9,349 nucleotides of DNA from the NCBI GenBank assembly GCA_043764135.1, contig JAYUKV010000114.1, positions 1 to 9,349 of the forward strand, written 5' to 3'. Both the position numbers and the translations under genes were made by a program. The stretch is from JAYUKV01 sp043764135 (GTDB taxonomy: Bacteria > Patescibacteriota > JACMRA01). Under the pieces are notes generated by a model, which had not been told where the DNA came from, did not search any database, and saw only the letters and a program-made list of their open reading frames with translations. Numbering within the stretch: the first letter of the stretch is position 1; each line of letters opens with the position of its first letter. Shown one piece after another: positions 5,964-9,349 of this stretch.

Positions 5964-7367
5964 ATGTTCAAAAAAATAAAATCAAAACTGAATTCAAGAT
6001 CTTACTATCAGATCATCATAGTAACTTCATTGTTAATTGCTTCAAGATTCTTCGGATTCTTTAGACAAGCGTTAATTGGAAGTGCTTATATTGAATACAC
6101 GCAAATTAAATACTCAGATGTATTCTTAAATGCTCAAAAAATTCAAGATGTTTTAATAGCAATTCTTATAATGGGAACTTTTATCTCAACTATTACACCT
6201 ACAGGTGCCAAGATAATCCATGACAAAGGCGAGGATAAATTTAAAGAATATATTCAAATTTATTTAATTGTTACTGGTTTTTTATTCTTCATCATTTCTG
6301 TTTTCTGTTTTGTTTTTATTGAAAATATACTCATGCTTACTCAAAACTCTTTTTACAACAGTTATTCACAAGCAGGTGTATTAGATATTTATCTTAATAG
6401 TGCAAAAATACTATGTTTTGGAGTTGTGATTTTTGCCCTTAATACAATAATGCAAATATATTTAAATCTAAAGGAATCATTTATTTGGAATAACATTAGT
6501 GGAATTGTTACAAATATTGTTTTGATAGCTGTGCTTTTGCTTAATCCTGGTAATTTTGTATTTCCTTTATCTGTAGCGCTTATTGTGAGTTTTGGTATCA
6601 ATATGGTTATACATATGATTGGGTGTTATAAGTTAGGATTGAGATTTACTTTAAATACTCCTCAAAAGTTTTTAGTAGCTTTTGAAGAGAATAAAAAGCA
6701 GTTGATTGTTGACTTCAAGCACTTAGCTCCAAGAATATTTATAGTTCCTTTGGCTATTATTGCTTCGTTTATGATAAGTTATATAGGAGGTAATCTTAGG
6801 CCTACATTCTTTGAAACGGCTACAATAATCCAGGGTATTTTCTTAACATTGGTTGGAGCAGTAGGTATGGTAATATTACCAAAATTAAGTCAATTTAGTA
6901 ATACTGATTCTACTAAACTATTTATTGAAAGAATCAATACCTATGCTCTTAAGTTTATTCCAATAGCGCTTATTGGCTCTATAGTTACTTTTTTTGCTTC
7001 TAAGTTTTTATTGCTTTTTGTAATGTCTGCCAATAATTTTAGGAAAGGTAATTTTAGCTTTGTTGTAGTTGATGATAATATTAATTTACAAGTGCAGATG
7101 ATACAAATTCTTGCAATTTCTATATTATTTCTGGGAATAAATGAAATACTTATCAAGTACTATCTGATAAAAAATAAAATCATTAAGCTTTTAATAATAA
7201 ATACAATTTGTATTGTAGTTTTGGTTTTAGGGATTTTGATTTCGGTAAATAATACAAGTTATGACTTGGGTATTATAGTATCTTTCTTCTTTACTGCAGC
7301 AACTACGCTTCAAACTATTTTATATTACATAGGTATCGCTTTTGACAAAAACACAATTGAAGACTAA
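5964..7367 (+). CDS. MurJ-like lipid-linked oligosaccharide flippase, copy 2 (MOP superfamily)
   Basis: This membrane protein of 467 aa has about 12 to 14 hydrophobic segments and is a member of the MurJ/MviN branch of the MOP superfamily, translocases of undecaprenyl-linked precursors. The N-terminal block SRFFGFFRQ (27-35) and YSDVF (50-54) keep both conserved MurJ arginines (R28, R34) and the acidic residue (D52). ISTITPTGAK (75-84) follows in the place of the MurJ FIPVF region. Paralogy with copy 1 is plain: shared FFG..RQ, SD.F.N...IQD, IST..P.G.K, GIFL...G.V..LPK, and near the end INE.L.KY.L...K...LLI.N. Because it keeps both arginines, this copy is the better candidate for true lipid II flipping, but substrate is not provable here. 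It lies between the nuclease (two-base gap) and the Ig-like protein (14-base gap), so it is almost certainly co-transcribed. Confidence 0.87.
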   Translation: MFKKIKSKLNSRSYYQIIIVTSLLIASRFFGFFRQALIGSAYIEYTQIKYSDVFLNAQKIQDVLIAILIMGTFISTITPTGAKIIHDKGEDKFKEYIQIYLIVTGFLFFIISVFCFVFIENILMLTQNSFYNSYSQAGVLDIYLNSAKILCFGVVIFALNTIMQIYLNLKESFIWNNISGIVTNIVLIAVLLLNPGNFVFPLSVALIVSFGINMVIHMIGCYKLGLRFTLNTPQKFLVAFEENKKQLIVDFKHLAPRIFIVPLAIIASFMISYIGGNLRPTFFETATIIQGIFLTLVGAVGMVILPKLSQFSNTDSTKLFIERINTYALKFIPIALIGSIVTFFASKFLLLFVMSANNFRKGNFSFVVVDDNINLQVQMIQILAISILFLGINEILIKYYLIKNKIIKLLIINTICIVVLVLGILISVNNTSYDLGIIVSFFFTAATTLQTILYYIGIAFDKNTIED

Positions 7368-7381
7368 TTTAGTTTACAAAT

Positions 7382-8851
7382 ATGAAAAAACAAGACTTCT
7401 TTGAGTCAATAAAAAAGTATATTGATCAGAAATTAGTAATGTTTGATTTAGAGGGTACAAAAAAGCTTGAAGAATCAAAGGATATTGTAACATACACAGC
7501 CAACAGAATCAGTACAACTGAGAAGTCAACCAAAATAAAATTCTTTGTATTGGCTTGTATAATCTTTGCGTTTGTTTTTAGTTTAATGTTGTTTTTATTT
7601 AAGCCTATAAATGAATCTAATGCTCTAAAGATTACCAAAGAGAATTTTATTGGGCTAGAAGAATCTACATCAAACAAAGACATGGAATTTAAGCTAAATA
7701 TTTCTACAGCAGTAAAGTGGAATAACCAATATTATTTTTTTGATAAACAGAATAATGATGGGACCTTTAATGTTAAATTACCAAATAAAGATGGGTTACA
7801 TAAACTTTATTTTTATAATTATAAAACTACAATGTTTAACAAAGAAATATCAGATAAACCGGTTTTGATTACCAAGGAGTTTGATTATAAAAGACCGCGT
7901 GTAGAAAATGTTAAACTAGATTCAAAATACAATAATTTAAATTCTACTTGGTCCTTTGAATCGGATGAAGATAATCCTTTTGTGTATATTAAGGTTGGAG
8001 GAGTTGAAACATTAATCTTTGATCCCAAAGCAACTTTCCAAGAAAACAAATGCAAACAAGAAAAAGTTAATAGCAATATAAAATATACTTGCCCAATAAC
8101 ATTTTCAAAAGAAGAAAGTGTAGAAGTTTCTTCATTTATAAAAGATAAAGCAGGGAATAAATCTGAAATATTAAACAATGCTAAGACAAGTTACGTAGAA
8201 CCATTAAAAGTAGAATGTACTCAACCTCCATACAAAGTAAGAAATGAAAATGTCACAGTAAGATGTAGATCAAATAGAAACACTGCTTTTACAATCAATG
8301 GTGCTAAAAAAGAATCAATTGAAGCTGGAAAAGAAAAACTAGTTCCTCTTATCTTAGATGTTGGTCAATCCAACCAACAAGAGTTTCAGTATATTTTATC
8401 ATTTGAAGATCCTAATGGTTCACCAATTGAGTTATCCTATAAAATATACAAAGACAACGTTCCGCCAACAATCGATTTCAATGCAAATACATTGAAAAAT
8501 GGTGCAATTTATACCATCAACAACGAGATTAAAAATGCTTCTGAAAATGTTAAGATAGAACTAATCTTTGATCAAGCTACAAGTCCTTCTACAAACTGGT
8601 ACTATAAATATCCTGATAATAAAACTTTTGATTTAAATGCGAATGGAACCATCCCATTAGTATACTATACTTCTGAATTTAAATTATGCGGAAAAGATCC
8701 TGTTACCAATACAGAAACATGCGTAAGCGCATATTCACCAGCAATTGTATCATATAATCTAAAAGTAACAGATGACGTTGGTAATCAATCAAACTATCAA
8801 TGCCAACACCAAGCTAATATTTCTCTATCAACTCAATGTAACAAATACTAG
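7382..8851 (+). CDS. Single-pass membrane protein with extracytoplasmic Ig-like domains, function unknown (489 aa)
   Basis: I do not recognise a named family. A cytoplasmic, mostly helical N-terminus (1-51) is followed by one strong membrane helix (about 52-74), and the rest (75-489) should face outside. The outer part looks like tandem beta-sandwich (bacterial Ig-like) domains. Strand-rich stretches end in the D..GN.S motif common in such repeats (DKAGNKS 255-261, TDDVGNQS 463-470), and DNVPPTIDF (358-366) resembles an inter-domain start. Eight external cysteines form four close pairs (C224/C237, C279/C295, C436/C447, C474/C486), suggesting disulfides. It ends the operon with the nuclease and flippase copy 2, starting 14 bases after the flippase stop, with no Shine-Dalgarno site. 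A role in surface adhesion, or as a partner of the flippase or of an exported glycan, fits but is inferred. Confidence 0.8.
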   Translation: MKKQDFFESIKKYIDQKLVMFDLEGTKKLEESKDIVTYTANRISTTEKSTKIKFFVLACIIFAFVFSLMLFLFKPINESNALKITKENFIGLEESTSNKDMEFKLNISTAVKWNNQYYFFDKQNNDGTFNVKLPNKDGLHKLYFYNYKTTMFNKEISDKPVLITKEFDYKRPRVENVKLDSKYNNLNSTWSFESDEDNPFVYIKVGGVETLIFDPKATFQENKCKQEKVNSNIKYTCPITFSKEESVEVSSFIKDKAGNKSEILNNAKTSYVEPLKVECTQPPYKVRNENVTVRCRSNRNTAFTINGAKKESIEAGKEKLVPLILDVGQSNQQEFQYILSFEDPNGSPIELSYKIYKDNVPPTIDFNANTLKNGAIYTINNEIKNASENVKIELIFDQATSPSTNWYYKYPDNKTFDLNANGTIPLVYYTSEFKLCGKDPVTNTETCVSAYSPAIVSYNLKVTDDVGNQSNYQCQHQANISLSTQCNKY

Positions 8852-8871
8852 ATAGTATCAATTGATTAAAA

Positions 8872-8904
8872 AATAAATAAAACCCCTATTGGGGATTTAT
8901 TTAT
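8872..8904. terminator. Bidirectional terminator between the Ig-like gene operon and rpsO
   Basis: CCCC (8883-8886) pairs with GGGG (8891-8894) around TATT. After one A-A mismatch, about ten AT pairs extend the stem on both sides. On the minus strand GGGG is followed by TTTTATTTATTTTTT, a strong tract for rpsO. On the plus strand the GGGG is followed by ATTTATTTATT. The stem overlaps the rpsO stop codon (8901-8903). Confidence 0.85.
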
Positions 8905-9152
8905 TGAGTTTTTAAGTTGTTAGCTTCTGCAACAGCGTAGTACTCATTTGTATCATTTGATTGCAAATATCTTAATAATGATTTTCTCTTTCCAACCTTC
9001 TTTAATAGTCCACGGCGCGATGAATAGTCTTTAGGATTAGCTTTCAAGTGTTCTGTAAGCTTAATGATTTCCGCGGATAAAGCTGTTATTTGAGCTGATG
9101 GAGTTCCATCACCACTATTAATTACTGCAGATGACTTTTTAGTTCTTGGCAT
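8901..9152 (-). CDS. rpsO: Small ribosomal subunit protein uS15 (S15)
   Basis: S15 binds 16S rRNA early in assembly of the 30S platform. The signature runs through residues 29-63: IIKLTEHL, then KDYSSRRGLLKKVGKR (41-56), then LLRYL (59-63). The SSRRGLLKKVGKR block matches the rRNA-binding HHSRRGLLxLVGxR motif of the family. GTPSAQI (16-22) corresponds to the conserved GSPEVQI. The protein has 83 aa against the usual 87-89. The first helix is short and unusual (PRTKKSSAVINSGD), so the N-terminal extension of other S15 proteins is reduced. The ATG at 9152 is the only sensible start; there is no Shine-Dalgarno site. No rnp/pnp gene follows, because a terminator overlaps the stop codon, so it is monocistronic here. 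Confidence 0.95.
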   Translation of the reverse strand: MPRTKKSSAVINSGDGTPSAQITALSAEIIKLTEHLKANPKDYSSRRGLLKKVGKRKSLLRYLQSNDTNEYYAVAEANNLKTQ

Positions 9153-9195
9153 GTAATTAAATTATTTTTAATAAGTTTAATATAAAACTTAATTA

Positions 9196-9224
9196 AGTAA
9201 ATCTTTTATTAACTAAATTGTCAA
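9196..9224 (-). promoter_or_regulatory. Predicted promoter of rpsO
   Basis: On the minus strand a perfect TTGACA (9224-9219), a 17-base spacer and TTTACT (9201-9196) give a start about 37 bases before the rpsO ATG. The leader is almost entirely A and T, with no structure like the E. coli rpsO autoregulatory pseudoknot that I can see. Confidence 0.5.
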
Positions 9225-9272
9225 AATGTATTTGAACTGAGCCTTGGAGTTCGGTCGTTCCTCAACTAGCAC

Positions 9273-9307
9273 ATATACACATTTGTAAAGATGTGTATAT
9301 TTTTTTA
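9273..9307 (+). terminator. Rho-independent terminator of an unassigned plus-strand transcript
   Basis: ATATACACAT (9273-9282) pairs perfectly with ATGTGTATAT (9291-9300) around an eight-base loop, followed by seven T (9301-9307). The T-run exists only for plus-strand transcription. No plus-strand gene ends here; the nearest upstream sequence is a GC-richer island at about 9237-9272 beside the rpsO promoter. Confidence 0.6.
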
Positions 9308-9349
9308 TCATTTGATAATGATATCAACAACTCACTCTTGTAGAGCCTG

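Noticed and set aside
9237..9349. A tRNA or an intact RNase P RNA at the right end
   Set aside because: No cloverleaf can be formed around the TTCGGTC stretch. The RNase P-like block is followed within about 90 bases by rpsO, with no other conserved RNase P region visible.
9262..9349. Minus-strand open frame entering from the right edge and ending near 9262
   Set aside because: It is short, contains the terminator hairpin and A-tract, and resembles no protein end that I recognise.

Overview
The window reads as an AT-rich bacterial chromosome segment, most likely from a Patescibacteria/CPR-type organism. The class cannot be fixed from this piece. The reasons are small divergent versions of universal proteins, short intergenic gaps, almost no Shine-Dalgarno sites, several promoters placed at or very near start codons, and exported proteins with paired cysteines. 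Stops are TAA, TAG and TGA, and long ORFs run without internal TGA, so the standard bacterial code fits.

Layout, left to right. 149-688 (+) is a small secreted or anchored protein of unknown function with its own terminator. 772-1467 (+) is a CPBP-family intramembrane protease homologue. 1699-3075 (-) is a MurJ/MOP-family flippase (copy 1). 3173-3578 (-) is a complete, previously unmarked tmRNA gene (ssrA) with a 23-residue degradation tag, its own terminator and a good promoter. 3579-3918 has no gene but carries a terminator hairpin, the ssrA promoter and a 123-bp long-palindrome element that looks like a MITE or a structured RNA. 3919-5240 (-) is a two-gene translationally coupled unit, an LspA-like protein and an RsmE-like methyltransferase, both with altered key residues. 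5356-8851 (+) is a three-gene unit: membrane-anchored staphylococcal-type nuclease, MurJ/MOP flippase copy 2, and a single-pass protein with Ig-like external domains and four close cysteine pairs. 8901-9152 (-) is ribosomal protein S15, sharing a bidirectional terminator with the preceding convergent operon. The right end holds a GC-richer island followed by a plus-strand terminator, not assigned to a gene.

Together the window is dominated by cell-envelope functions (two lipid-linked flippases, LspA-like protein, CPBP protease, anchored nuclease, Ig-like surface protein) interleaved with translation and ribosome-rescue genes (ssrA, rsmE, rpsO). The most interesting items are the 5356-8851 surface operon, the long-palindrome element, the long-tag tmRNA with an atypical T-loop, and the coupled LspA-like/RsmE-like pair with altered active-site motifs.
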